DNA from: Antitrichia curtipendula
Lineage: Eukaryota; Streptophyta; Bryopsida; Hypnales; Leucodontaceae
Length of the DNA stretch: 64,000 bases
Reading direction: 5' to 3'
Assembly (NCBI GenBank): GCA_951230915.1
Contig: OX579635.1
Location: 37,634,001 to 37,698,000 of the forward strand
The notes beneath the pieces are model-generated. The model searched no databases, was not told where the DNA came from, and saw only the letters and a program-made list of their open reading frames with translations. Below, piece by piece: positions 1 through 11,500 of the stretch (positions within the stretch are counted from its first letter, which is position 1; each line of letters starts with the position of its first letter). The translations under genes and the position numbers were made by a program.

Positions 1-354
1 TTAAATTGCCCAAAAAACTAAGATTGTGCATAACTTTCTCATCCCTAGTCCAAATAGAATGAATCAAAGCTCCACGTATAGGTAAAATACAATCTTTTAG
101 GAAAAAAATTCAAAAAAAAAATAATTTTGACTTTTTGTAAGTTTTTTTGGGCTGCCCGCCAATCTCCATTTCTTGCTAATTGTGCCATAACTTTTTCATC
201 TGGCATCCGATTGAAACAAAAATTATATATCCACAAAGCTCTTGCAGAGTTACACAACCTCAAAAAAACTCAAAAAAATTCACTTCAAATTGAGACAATA
301 GGAACCTACCCAGGCCCATATTGTCCTTCGAGGGGACAAACGGGGTTTTAGGGG
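1..354 (-). mobile_element. TTAA-flanked element, subfamily 1, right part (copy E1)
   Basis: This is the truncated end of a roughly 0.9-kb non-autonomous element that runs off the left edge of the window. It ends in TTTTAGGGG followed by TTAA at 355-358. Just inside that terminus is the subterminal palindrome-like TTGTCCTTCGAGGGGAC seen in other subfamily 1 copies. The body matches the copies at 32274-33177 and 41780-42686. A minus-strand reading frame at 45-263 is a shadow of the repeat and resembles the 71-residue frames in those two copies. Confidence 0.75.
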
Positions 355-358
355 TTAA

Positions 359-2090
359 AATAGCAATGTCCTACAAACTTGGAGCTTTTTAGTTTAGACT
401 CTATAGTCTGAAATCTATACTAGTCTTTGACTTTTGGGCTACAAAAGAAATTGAATGGAAAAATGGTAGATTTCATATGCTGTTTTCAAGAAATTTCCCA
501 TAAGGAAGTTTAATTCCTAAAACTCTTTCATGTTTAGAGGCCCAAAATCGCTTTTGAATACTCATCTCGAAAGCAAGGTCAAAATCTTCATCAATATTTA
601 TTTTTAACAAATCCAGTTGTAGGATCCTTTGGTTAACTTATTCAAGAGTATTGTCTAAAATTTTTAGAGTGAATATTGCAAGTTCAATGTGCCAAACAAC
701 AAGCCAATGTTGTAACAAGGATTTAATCTCTTGTATGTAGTTGCTTGTTTATGACAGTCACACATTTTTTTGTCCTTTGTAGTGAAGGTGCAAAATTTCT
801 TATTGTTACATTAAAACATTACAAAAGCGAGTGTTGTGAGGTACAACACTAGTACACAAGAGGAGTCTTAGAGCACCTTTTTCAAAGTAGGCACTAAGCT
901 CTTAATCCTTTGAGCCTTTAAAACCATGATCTTACACTATAGCTTGGTTCTTTAAGACTTTTTTTCTACTAGTGTGAAGCTTGTGAATCTGATACCTATT
1001 TCTAAATTTAATTTTGACTCCAATTACGTATGATTTAAAAAAAAACACTTATAAATGAAGAGAACTTTGAAGTTTTACTAATGAAGGATGACAAAGTTAA
1101 CCCCTAAATGATAGGCCAACTCCCTTGGGCTTGATTTCAAGTGAATTTTTGACAAAAAGTGTCTTTTGGATTTTTTTGGAATGTTTCAATCTATTGGATT
1201 CACTTCAATAGTGAATAATGTCTATCAAGCACTACACTTTGGTTGCAAAGTCAAAGCTATATTTCATTGATCACTTTTATACAGGGTTGTCCATTCCAAT
1301 GTGACACTAATTTGGGAATTCGGGATGTTCGTCAGTGTTAGTTTGGATGCATCTAGAATCACGTCCCCCCAATTTTTTTGGACAACCTATCCATTAACTC
1401 AACAACCTAATCGTCGATTTGGATGACCTAATCGTCAAAGGGACGAATGAACCATCTAGCTCAACGGATGGATTGTCTAGGATTTTATTCTATTTTTCAA
1501 GATCCTGATGGATGTTGGGGTTAGGTTATGTAGTAAGAGTTATGTCATTCTTCAAGAAGATTCTTGGTTTCCCTTTCGTTTGCCCACTAGACCATCAAAT
1601 ATTGTTTAAGGGTTAAGAAACTGAAAAGATACTTGTGTTTTAGTAGTTCATGTGTAAGTTGCTAATACAAAAAAATTGAATTAAAACACTAAGAAGAGGA
1701 CAATTCATATATAATAAATAATAATATTGAGCTATGTTGCACTTGTCAAATGTTTTGGAGATAGTAGTATGCCTAACCATCCCGCTTGTGTAATGAATCA
1801 TATCACCACATGCAAGTCAACAAATTGAAAAAAATTGAAAGGAAATGAAATAAGAATTTCATGATGAAGAAAACAAATTTCAATCCATACCTTTTGTGAT
1901 TGACCTCAAAAGTACCTATACCTTTTTGCTTTGAATCTTGGGCCTAACATTCGGGAGAATTGTTGATGAATTCATTGTTGGTTGGTGGAATTGGAAAAAA
2001 TCTCGTTTGCAATTTGTAAACATCTATAAATTTTTTATTTGGAGTTAAAAATAGAAAAAAACACGGATTTGATACTTGAAAACTGGTTTA
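359..2090. other. AT-rich intergenic repeat debris, no gene
   Basis: No coding region is recognisable here. Two fragments look like starts of TTAA-family elements. One is near 508 (TTAATTCCTAAAACTCTTTC), resembling the start of the copy at 52449. The other is at 1097 (TTAACCCCTAAATGATAGG). Neither has a matching far end nearby, so both are treated as decayed pieces. Confidence 0.5.
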
Positions 2091-2991
2091 GTGTGGAAAT
2101 CAAAGCCATTTCTATAGCAAAGAGCAAAAACATTTAAAAATGTTTTTTTTTAATACATATTTAACCATAGGATCTTATACTAAACTAGTGTAAGAATGTG
2201 TAGAAGAAGTTTCACAATCTTTGACCATATAGATTGCAAGATATTTGCATTTAAAATGAAAGAAACAAGTATTTTTTCACCTTGTTCAACTACATTCTTG
2301 GTCTTTAAGCCTTCATAAATTATAATTTTTGCTCTACTAATTTTAAATTTTAAATTTTATATGATAAATAATTGAGTTGAGAGTCTAGAAAAAAAAAAAA
2401 AAAAATACATACTTAATTTTCACTAATTAAAAAATTATTAAGTAGAAGTAGGTCGAAGATTGAACAAAAATCTAAATTGTTAATAACTCTAATATGGAAT
2501 TGAAATTCACTAATCTTAATGGTGAGATTGTTCTAGCAAGAAATTTTAACCTTGTAAAACTTTTTTTGTTGAAAAATTGTGAAAACTAACGTAAAAAATG
2601 AATTCTACAAGTTATTTTTTCAAAAAGATGCTCTAATTGCCCCCAAAACAAGATTCTCCATAATTATCACGTAACAAATCTAAGTGGAATAAATCAAATC
2701 TTTCCATGTACATAAAAATATAATCTATACAAAACAATTTTATTAAAAAACATTTGCTTTAAGTTTTTTTGAAGTTTTTTTTTGCCTGTTGAACTAAGAA
2801 AAGGGCTTTTTGTGCCATAACTTTGCTCCTGGGCTCCAATTGAAATAAAAATTACATTTTGAAAAGCTTATGTATTTTTCTACCTTCACAAAAAAAATTT
2901 GAGAAAATCACAACAAATATTGAGACCATAGGAGCTTGTCCAATACTCCAATATCCACATTGTCCCTTGAGAGAACAATGAGACTTTAGGG
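2090..2991 (-). mobile_element. TTAA-flanked element, subfamily 1, left end eroded (copy E2)
   Basis: The body matches the other subfamily 1 copies: the GCAAAGAGCAAAAA stretch near 2120, the AAGTAGAAGTAGG stretch near 2440 and the TTGTCCCTTGAGAGAACAA subterminal motif near 2960. The right end is ACTTTAGGG at 2983-2991, directly followed by TTAA at 2992-2995, and that TTAA also starts the next element. The first few tens of bases at the left are not recognisable, so the left boundary is approximate. Confidence 0.65.
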
Positions 2992-2995
2992 TTAA

Positions 2996-3918
2996 CCCCT
3001 AAAGTCCCAAGGCCATTTTTCCATCAAAAACCACTCAAAACTGCCAATTCTAAAGCAAAGAGCAAAAAATAAATAATTTTTTTTTTTGTATATTTAACCG
3101 TACGATCTTGTACTAGACTGGTATAAGAATGTGTAGAAGAAATTTCAGAAATTTTGACCATGCAAATTGCAAGATATGCATTTAAAGTAAAGGAATTCTA
3201 ATTTTTTTGTACCTTGCTCAACTACATTTTGGGGCTTTGAACCTTTTTAACTTCAAATTTTTGCTTTAATGATTTTGAATTTCTAATTTTGTATGATGAA
3301 GAATTGAATTGAGAATCTAGAATTAAAAAAAAGAAAAAAGAAACACTTAGTTTTCACTCTTAAAATTTGTTTTAAGTAGAAGTAGGTTCAAGATTGAAGG
3401 AAAAATTAAATCCTTAATAGCTCTAAGATAGAATTGAAATATACTAATCTCAATGGTGAGATTATTCTAGCAAGAAATCTTGAAACTTTTCTTTTTATAA
3501 AATTGTTGAAATTGAGTTAAAAAATGAATCTAAAAAGTTACTTTTTCTAAAAGATGCTCTAATTGCCTGAAAAATAAGATTGACCATAACTTTTGCACAA
3601 CAAATCCAAATGGAATGATACAAAGCTTCCCATATAAATAAAAATAAAATCTATATGAAACAAATTTTCAAAATTTTTAATTTAAAGTTTTTGTGAGGAT
3701 TTTTTTCTGCCCGCCAAACTAAAATTTGGTTTTTTTGTGCCAATCATAACTTTTGCTCCCAAGCACCGATTGAAATAAAAATGACATTTTCGGAAAGCTA
3801 ATGTGATTTTCCATCTTCTCAAAAAAAAAAAATTCAGAAAATCACAAAAAATATTGAGACCGTAGGAGCCTGTCCAAAATCCATTTTGTCCCTTGAGGGA
3901 ACAATGGGACTTTAGGGG
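2996..3918 (-). mobile_element. TTAA-flanked element, subfamily 1 (copy E3)
   Basis: This 923-bp element starts CCCCTAAAGTCCCAAGG after TTAA at 2992-2995 and ends GGGACTTTAGGGG before a mutated TTCA at 3919-3922. It abuts the element at its left and shares a single TTAA with it. The interior lacks any open frame of useful length. Its sequence runs in the same sense as the copy at 32274-33177 and opposite to the one at 41780-42686. Confidence 0.8.
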
Positions 3919-3922
3919 TTCA

Positions 3923-6790
3923 GCAGTTTGGCCCATGTGCAACATGGGGAAGGTTGGGTAAATTTTTTCCCCATCTACAGAAATACAGATGAAGAAGATT
4001 CCATATTTATCCAGACTTTCATTCTCAAAAACAAAATTACTATGAAATTTTTTCATAAAGATTTTATTTGTCCCATTCTTGATATATAGGGTTGCTTTTA
4101 TCCTTTATTCTACTTGATCATTGGTTGCTTGATTATTTATAGGTAGTGTTTGGTGAGCGAGAGTGAAGGACAAAGGAAATTGAGGGCTCTTCAAAATTAG
4201 ATGGAAAATTTGAGCGTTTGGCGAGTAAGGGTGTGTTTGATGCGTACAGGAAGAAATAGAAAAAGGGCGGTTGAGAACTGGTGCCAGGTGTATTACGAAT
4301 CCAATTAAAGACTCCTCTTGCATTAGAAGGGAATAGAAAAACACTCCATGATCTCGGACCCGGACCCAAAGTTCGAAATGTTCTCAGAGCTCCAATTTCC
4401 TGAGTTCGTGCACTGCAGACAAGCGAACGAACTCCCCAATGCTTGTTCAAAACAACTGGGATCCAGATACTAGATAAGTTAGTCATTAACTAACTCAAAA
4501 GCCGTTGGTGGAGACACTCGCCTGCTCCACACACTACGAGTCTACGACAGTCACAGGCACCTCATCTTGAATCCCTGTTGGGAAAAGTAAAGTGTACATC
4601 ATGGGTACATTGTTCCATGATTGGTGTGGGACCATCTACCCTGAGTGTACATTTTACAGACAGTCAATATGAGTGAAGAACTAACGACATCGGCATACTG
4701 CAGGTACACTCATAAAGCTTCTGGATCTAGGACTGCAGGTAACTGTACTGTACTGTAATAAGATCCGGTTTCTTCCCTTTCCAGACTAAAATAAAACAAG
4801 ACCAATCAATTACTCTTGGCTCTTCCTCAATTCAAGCGCCAATGTAAATCATAACATTGTTACCAATGAGGTCGGGTCCCCTTTTGCATCCTATACAGTG
4901 GACGAAATTGTCTTATATGAGTCCTCGGCCAGTCGGCCAAACCCAATCCTTGAATTAACTGATAAGTCCCTGTGAGGTATCTGACGAAATACCTTTCCAG
5001 CGTGGGCAGGACCATTGCCTTGTTATGATGAGGGCATGAGGGTTTTCAGTCAGATGCTCCCATGACAACCAGACGTCAGTGATGGTAACTAACAACGACG
5101 GTTAACGGGAAGTTCGCACGCAAGTGCTCCGACCCTGCGAAGGTTCCACAAGTCCACCTCCTGAAGTTTTTGACTTCAAGTTCAATTGTTAGTATATTCG
5201 AGATATGGGAATCAAATCTTGCCAGATATCAGTAATGTTCCAGATGCCTTTTTTGGACCCTGAGATCTACGCCAGTCCTAGTTACTAGTGTCTGAGAGTC
5301 GCGCCGATGTAACGAACATCACTACTGTGTAATCAAGTTAAACGTACTCTGGGGAGGGGTTGGGTTCAGTTGTAATTTCGCATCGTGGGAGTAAGTAGAA
5401 AGGCTAGAGCATTAAGTTGCTGCTGGTGACTGTGGTTAGGTTACTATATGACTATTTTCGATCCAAATCGTGTATTATGGCCCGGAAAACTCGTGTTTGC
5501 ACTAGGCTGTCCATGTTGGCGGAGGTGCATGTTCTGTACTGTTCAATCAAAATCTAAGGCCCACCCTTGACATTCTAAAGGTGACAAAGGGGGAGGATTT
5601 GGCTGCTAGCGGCAGACCAATTCTCCCGATCACTGTTTCACCGGGATGGTTTATAGTTTCGGTGACAGAATGTTCGCGGGTCGTCGACTACAAGTTTGGG
5701 ATTTTTTTGTTCGTTCTACAGTCGTCCTGCGATGTGATCTCACACACACAACAGTCGAACTGAACGGATCCTTCCTGCACCGGTGACCCAGTTCATGTCT
5801 TCCAGAATCTAGGTGTGAGCTCAGTAGCTCATGCACTCAGGTTGTGGTTCTAATAACTAGAAAACTCACTACCTGGGATCGATTCCTTCGAGGATTTGGC
5901 AATCTTGTGGATTCCTCCAAGTGCCATATTGTATTATTATACTCCGCGTCGGCTGTGCACACACGGCATTTAACTTGCAGTGAGTCGGAGATCGTCGGTT
6001 TCAGGCAGTTCCTGTCAACAGTACTCTGTCCACGCCCAGTGCCTTGTGTACCAGGGAGATTATCCGCTTTCTGCATCTCTCAATCCATCTTTCTCAATCC
6101 CCGCTGCAGGGCGAAGCTCTCTGCTTGGAGAAGTACATTCGGACATACTACGGAAGCGAGCATTGACCCGTGGCTGACAAAATCTGTTGGAGTTTGAAGG
6201 TTAGCGAACTCGAGTACCAATTCACAGTTGGACGGTTTTTTTGCTGCTTGTGTTTCTGTGGTAGAATTACTAATGATGTAGGAGTCTCTAGTTATCGATG
6301 AAACTTTCGGTGTTCATGCAGTACATGAAGGGTGCATTGCGACTAGCGATAAGCATGCCTTGTGTGCCGACTGGAGTACCAGAATTTTGCAAGTATTATT
6401 ATGTCTCTGATATTTCCGACACATTTATTGGGGGGGAGGGGACGTTCTGAAGTCTCGTGGAAATGAAGTCTTTATGTCACTGAAATTTCCACCAGGCTCT
6501 CTGACTCGAGTTGCTTCGGGAGGTTTTAGAGTGGCATACTCAACTTATGAAATGTGGGCAGTCTTCATTGGTGCTACACTTAGAGTGTCTTCATTGAAAG
6601 GCATATTCTTGTTCGTAAACTGAAAGCTGGTACAACTGGCACACGTAGGCACTTTAGAGCAGATTGGCATGCCGATTGAGAGGTGGATGTGTTCTAGATT
6701 TTATGTTTTTTTTTCTGATCGAAGTCGTGAGAAGTTCGGAACTCATTGTGCGGTTAGCAAATGTATGACCGTAAAGAAAAGGTTCACAGG
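3923..6790. other. Intergenic region upstream of the diterpene synthase, nothing recognised
   Basis: Base composition shifts near 4.3 kb from strongly AT-rich to mixed. Open frames up to 117 codons occur on both strands near 5.8-6.2 kb. They overlap one another and show no domain, signal peptide or splice context that I recognise. The stretch may hold promoter or untranslated exon sequence for the downstream synthase, but nothing in it proves that. Confidence 0.4.
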
Positions 6791-6793
6791 AGT

Positions 6794-6924
6794 CTCATAA
6801 TGCGTTCCCGGTGTCAAAATTCCCGGTGAGTTCCACTTTCCCAGGTGTGTCGTACACTGGGAAGTGGGAACACCGGGGAAAGTGAAACTCACCGGGAATT
6901 TTGACACCGGGAACGCAATATGAG
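6794..6924. mobile_element. Foldback (hairpin) element
   Basis: This 131-bp near-perfect palindrome has arms of about 55-60 bases. The left arm runs CTCATAATGCGTTCCCGG and onward, and the right arm is its complement ending CGGGAACGCAATATGAG. A loop of roughly 15-20 bases lies near 6850-6865. The arms differ at only a few positions, which suggests a recent or maintained foldback of MITE type. No target duplication is clear. Confidence 0.7.
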
Positions 6925-6936
6925 CCCCCTATGGTT

Positions 6937-7018
6937 CTCCCTCTGTCTAAAAAGTAAATCCGTGACACTGCCTCAGTTCACCATGAGAAACCACGGATTT
7001 ATTTAGAGACAGAGGGAG
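6937..7018. mobile_element. Stowaway-like MITE
   Basis: This 82-bp element has inverted ends CTCCCTCTGTCTAAA at the left and TTTAGAGACAGAGGGAG at the right, followed by TA at 7019-7020. The arms also share AAATCCGTG and CACGGATTT. Termini beginning CTCCCTC are characteristic of Stowaway (Tc1/mariner-type) MITEs. It lies only 12 bp from the preceding foldback. Confidence 0.7.
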
Positions 7019-7611
7019 TAGTAAAGAGACAGTAAGAAAGGGAGTTGAAGGTCGTTTTGAGTTGTTGACAGACATCTAATTTTTTGGGCTCGCAGTACAG
7101 CCACTTGCTAGACACAACACAACTCTCCAGATTCGTTATATCGACCGAAGGTTGTGCCAATGTTACAGTCTTCTGATTGTCATCTCATTAGATCGGAGTC
7201 GAAATTGTGGCATTCAAATGCATGCACAGTGCTCTGAAAACTAGGACTGTCTAGATCTAACGTTCTAGACAGGCAACTGAAAATTGCCAATTTCTTGATA
7301 TTCTGCCCCACTTTAACGAATACGATTAATTTCCGTTCGGTATGAATTCTCTGCTTGTTGAAATCGCCCAGGTAATGATTTTCTTGAAAAGGAAATTGGC
7401 AGTCTATTAACAGTGCCCGTGCCATTCAATCACTCAGGTGCAAGAAGGCGACTGTAAATAGCTGAGCGGGAGTTTTGAATTCGTCAGTCGATCATCAACT
7501 CAGAAGGCTGTTCAGAGACCTGACTGTTCAAATTCTTAACTAAGACTTTAAGACTGGACAAGATGATCTCCGATTTGATGCACAACTGCACTTTCACTGG
7601 GACGAATATAG

Positions 7612-8336
7612 CCTCCCAGGAATACTTCCGAGGCCAACCTCTTCGGCTTCCAACCGCTTCGTTTCCTGTTGTCCTGCAGAAGCGATATTTGCAAGCTGTT
7701 GAAGCGGTCCTCCAACGCTCTTCGGGTAACTAATCCTCATGAAGCAATACGTAATTACGAAGTCAACTGATTTATTAATGTGTAGTGAACTGATCCAGAG
7801 TGCTGGCCTTCTTTGACAGGTAACAGCTCGTATAGCCGTGTGCCAGGAACACAGTCTAGCATCAGTGCTACAAACATACACTTGCACTCAGCCCCTCCGA
7901 TTCAGAAGGCCCCAGGTAAGGTCAATCTTTTGGGAAGAAAGTACGTAACTGTTCTATGCTCACCAGTATCAAAACTCGGAAGGGATAGAAGAGACTTACG
8001 GAGTAATTTTAGTAGCAGCTGTGTCAATTATTTCCATTGACAGTCCACCTTCGGAGTAAGCATCAAGTCTCAAGTGTGACACAACTCACACAAGTTCACC
8101 CTACAAACCGTTAAATCTCTTTTGTAGATGTAGATTTTCCGATGAAAATTGTAGAACAAAGGGCCCAATGTATTCTCCCTGGTTACCTGGAATAAGTCCC
8201 GGCTGTCAGAATTTGATTCAAGACTCTTACTGTAACAGAATCCAAACAGAAATATCACAACGAAATTCAGACTTCCAATTTGAACGCATCCGACTTATGG
8301 CTGGAGACTTTACAGAGGGCCGAGCGCTTCTCCCAG
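7612..8336 (+). other. Candidate 5' coding exons (transit peptide) of the diterpene synthase
   Basis: Two candidate exons have good splice signals and lengths divisible by three. The first is 7820-7915 (after TTTGACAG, before GTAAGG) and the second is 8271-8336 (after AAATTCAG, before GTACGC). In phase 0 they read through into the exon at 8582 without a stop. They would add 32 and 22 residues, including a basic, hydroxyl-rich stretch (QPLRFRRPQ) and an amphipathic LWLETLQRAERF stretch, as expected for a plastid-targeted N-terminus. An earlier open frame at 7612-7725 ending before GTAACT could precede them, but it contains no start codon. The true initiator is therefore not identified. cDNA evidence would settle this. 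Confidence 0.4.
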
Positions 8337-8581
8337 GTACGCAATGAGTTCATTTTTCAAAGTATCAGTTAACGTTCCCAGTAGTTTAAACGTTGCACCA
8401 ACTTCGTTGAATTGACCTGTTTCGAAGTGCTAAACTTATAAGTGTCAAGTTCTCAAGTATTCGAGCAGATCTGAATTTTCAGTTGGATTTCACTGAAGAT
8501 CGAATATGAGGTTTGTAAATATCCACGATCTGAGATTTCAGCCGGTGTCTGACGGTCCAAAGTTGTGTGTGAATTTGTCAG

Positions 8582-11500
8582 AAGCCGACTGAAAATGAGC
8601 AAATGAACGAGTGGATCGAGGAGATCAGAGACTATTTCCGGAACATGAGTTTGGGCGAAATCTCCGTGTCTGCGTACGACACAGCGTGGGTGGCAAGAGT
8701 CCCTGCGTTGGATGGATCCCCAAGACCACAGTTTCCGAAGTGTCTGCAGTGGATTGTGGATCACCAGCTTCCGGATGGCGATTGGGGGGAGCCGACCCTG
8801 TTTCTGGGATTCGATCGGGCGTGCAGCACACTGGCGTGCATCATCGCCTTGCAAATCTGGGGTGTTGGAGCTCAAAACGTCGAACTTGGTAAGTGCAGGG
8901 ATAGAAGTTTGAAAATTTGGAAAAAATGTAGTTTTGAGAAAAATGGAGTCCATTTCTTGCAAATTTCACGTTATGATCTCTTTCTTTTTCTCTTTTACCT
9001 TCTCTTTTAGTGTTCTTTTTAGTTTGATTCTTGCTGTTGGAAAACTGAATGGGGTTCGTTGCTGGGGGTACTTCGGATGAGCTTGTTCCTTTCCCGGCCA
9101 AGAGCAGAAGTTAGTACTCTTGTGAGTTTAATGCCTGAGAGGCGAACTAACTGTTTTATATCACATGTTTCTACTGGAGCGTAGTATGTTTATCGAAATT
9201 TTGATGACACTCGGGACAAAATAGATTCTCACCAGTGAAGAAACAAGAACGGTGTAACCGTGAGGCTCTGTCATAGGTTGATTTATTCACTAGTAGGACC
9301 CCCACATCCCCACTCCAACAAAGTCCTATTCGTTGTGCAGTGTGAATTCGGTTGTAGATAGGATTCTGAAACCAGAGTCAATTCCATGGTCTCTGTACTT
9401 TGGACAGAGCCAAAAACGTAAAACGATTTCTAGTAGAAAAATGCATTAGAAAACAATTGGTGTGTTTTTAGCAGTAATTGAATTAACTTGAGTAGTTAGA
9501 TTCTCAAAGTGAGAAGTTACCAAGTGAAGAGCAAACAGAAGCTAATCTGGTTCTATGGAACTCTGTACTAGCCTTCTCTTTGTTCTGCAACATACACTAA
9601 AAGGATCAATTAGATTAGTCTGTGAGTTGTAACTGCTTGAGCGGGGAACTACCTAACCAACTTTTGAGAGAATTAGAAATTAGCGGATTAATATAGCCTA
9701 CGGTTACTTTACTCAAATAGAGGATAAAATAGAACCTCCTAACTTGGCTAGACTCAAGGGAGACCGATCTAAAAAGGGACCAACGTCAATTTCGTTAATT
9801 GGCGGTATTCTACTAATTTGGCAATTGGCACTCCCATGAATTGCGGCCTCAAACATAAATCTACACCTACCGCAGTTTTAAAAGCTTTGTGTACCTTTGT
9901 GTCAGAGTTTAACGAGATTGACGATTGCTAAAACACTTCATTATTTTCTCAGTGGTTGCAGAAAGTGTTCCCTGGTTGAATCTGCTTTACCACCTGGACC
10001 AAGACCAAGACGAAATTAATTAATCTGACTTCTGACATGTGTGTGGGTTTGGATCCATCCAGGAGTGAAGTTCCTGCAATCGAACATCCAGAAAATGGAA
10101 GACGACGACGAATCTCACATGCCGATTGGATTTGAGATTGTGTTTCCTGCTATGCTCGACGACGCCAAGGCCCTAGGACTGGATTTACCTTACGATGCCC
10201 CAATTCTCCAGCAGATCTCGGCTGAAAGAGAGAAGAAAATGAACAAGTGAGTAGTTTCATTGAAGAATCACTTTCTCACCTGTGTCTAATTTCTGAAACA
10301 CTCGTAAAATTTACTAGTATGGTCTTATGTGGGCAATATTGCAATACATAGGAATATATATTGCAAAGTGATCTGCACAAATTTGTTAAGTATGGCAGTG
10401 TTTTAGAGCGTCGAAATTGGGACATTCAAGTACTCAGAGCTTGAAAACTACGACTGGTGTAGATCTAAGTTTGCAGAAAGTGCCGATCTCTTGAAATTTC
10501 GCCAATTTAACGAATTTGGACTTCAAGATGCTGGTATCTTGAAAGTCAATATCGTTAAACTGGCAGAAATTAACGACTTGCGCTCCTCCTGAAATGTAAA
10601 ATCTACAACATTCCTAGCCTTTTAGAGCTTTGTGTAGTTCAATGTCACAATCTCGTTACCCCAAATCACGCCGTTACAAATTCACAAAGAAATTAAAAGT
10701 CAGTTTCATTAAATTGGCTGAGTTCCATGACTTTGGCATTTTTCAGGGAAAGCGTGGCCTAAATCTTAATCTAAAACAGTCTTATTTTTTAGAGCTTTGT
10801 ATAGAAAACTTATGGAGATCGTTTGCATTCGGATTGATCTTCAGTTCTTCGCACTCACTATGTGCAGAAACTGAAATTTACATACCTCACACCTGTTCTA
10901 GATTCTAGAGTTTCTAGAGCTCTGTGTCGATGAATTTCCCAATCGATCTTTGGCTCCCCCAATCCAGTTTGACGAAATTTGCCACTATTGACAGTACTGA
11001 AATGTGTCGTATGTGTGTGTATGTGATTAGGATCCCCATGGGGATTGTGCACAAGTACCCGACGACTCTGCTGCACTCTTTGGAAGGTCTTCACAAGGAC
11101 GTGGACTGGACCAAGCTCCTGAAGCTGCAGTCGGCGAATGGCTCCTTCCTGTACTCGCCGGCTTCCACGGCGTGCGCGCTCATGTACACCCAAGACCCCA
11201 AGTGCCTGCACTACTTGGAAGATATTATGGCCAAGTTCAACCACGCGGTGCCCAACGTGTATCCCGTGGACTTGTTCGAGCGTCTGTGGATTGTGGACCG
11301 CCTGGAACGACTGGGCATATCGCGCTTCTTTCAGCGAGAAATCAGAGACTGCCTCCAATATGTGTACAAGTATGTTTCAATCAGTTCAATCACTATTTGA
11401 TGTTTTATATTGTCTCAGAGAGGTATTTTCAGCGATAGGTTGTTGTCTTTCTGTCATTTCTTTGCACACCTTAGTTCATCAAAATTGACACTATCTTAGT

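Noticed and set aside
3682..4056. 124-codon minus-strand frame
   Set aside because: It largely covers the end of TTAA element E3. Composition and sequence are those of the repeat.
4133..4486. 117-codon minus-strand frame
   Set aside because: No family resemblance, and another minus-strand frame overlaps it in a different phase.
5844..6197. 117-codon open frame upstream of the synthase
   Set aside because: It overlaps equally long frames on the other strand and has no domain or splice context. Treated as chance.
7563..7725. ATG-started open frame considered as exon 1 of the synthase
   Set aside because: Its donor leaves phase 1, which leads to a stop at the start of the 8582 exon when joined to the candidate middle exons.
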